From Flavobacteriales bacterium UBA5933 (lineage in GTDB: Bacteria; Bacteroidota; Bacteroidia; Flavobacteriales; Weeksellaceae): a DNA stretch of 6,093 bases. Positions 6,073-6,093 of this stretch are shown one piece after another. Numbering within the stretch: position 1 is the stretch's first letter; each line of letters opens with the position of its first letter. The notes under the pieces are model-generated. The model had not been told where the DNA came from, did not search any database, and was given only the letters and a program-made list of their open reading frames with translations. The stretch lies in NCBI GenBank assembly GCA_002430925.1, contig DJDD01000107.1, forward strand, positions 1 through 6,093. Direction: 5' to 3'. A program made the position numbers and the translations under genes.

Positions 6073-6093
6073 TAAAAAGAGGCTGTCTCAAAA
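6073..6093 (+). terminator. Possible first arm of a terminator after prfA, cut by the window edge
   Basis: The window ends in an A run followed by GAGGCTGTCTCAAAA. A matching TTTTGAGACAGCCTC arm with a T tract just past the edge would make a typical long-stem terminator like the two upstream. That second arm is not visible. The same short sequence also occurs, as I recall, at ends of some insertion sequences, so the call is tentative. Confidence 0.35.

Overview
The window looks like core chromosome of a flavobacterium-type Bacteroidota (Flavobacteriaceae/Weeksellaceae level; I cannot name the genus). The evidence is strong AT-richness, a Rho factor with a long asparagine/lysine-rich insertion, a type III glutamine synthetase, a DUF4293-type membrane protein, start codons without clear Shine-Dalgarno sequences, and copies of the Bacteroidota promoter -7 element TAnnTTTG upstream of the genes.

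Layout: positions 1-100 hold the remains of a structured intergenic element cut by the window edge. Rho lies on the minus strand (180-1850), followed on that strand by its own intrinsic terminator (126-155). A 172-base divergent spacer separates rho from a small four-helix membrane protein gene on the plus strand (2023-2436), which ends at a strong hairpin terminator (2466-2502). A spacer of about 230 bases with several inverted repeats and a promoter leads to glutamine synthetase III (2666-4849), ended by a third hairpin terminator (4869-4898). A short spacer with a promoter leads to prfA, peptide chain release factor 1 (4955-6046). The last bases may be the first arm of a terminator cut off by the edge.

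Each gene appears to be its own transcription unit. Three intrinsic terminators and three forward TAnnTTTG boxes are visible. Functionally the genes are housekeeping: transcription termination (Rho), ammonia assimilation (GS III), translation termination (RF1) and one conserved membrane protein of unknown role.

I see no mobile element body, CRISPR array, toxin-antitoxin pair or evident new multi-gene system. The points worth a second look are the Rho insertion, the inverted repeats upstream of rho and the glutamine synthetase gene, the A12 tract against the DUF4293 promoter, and the edge element at 1-100.
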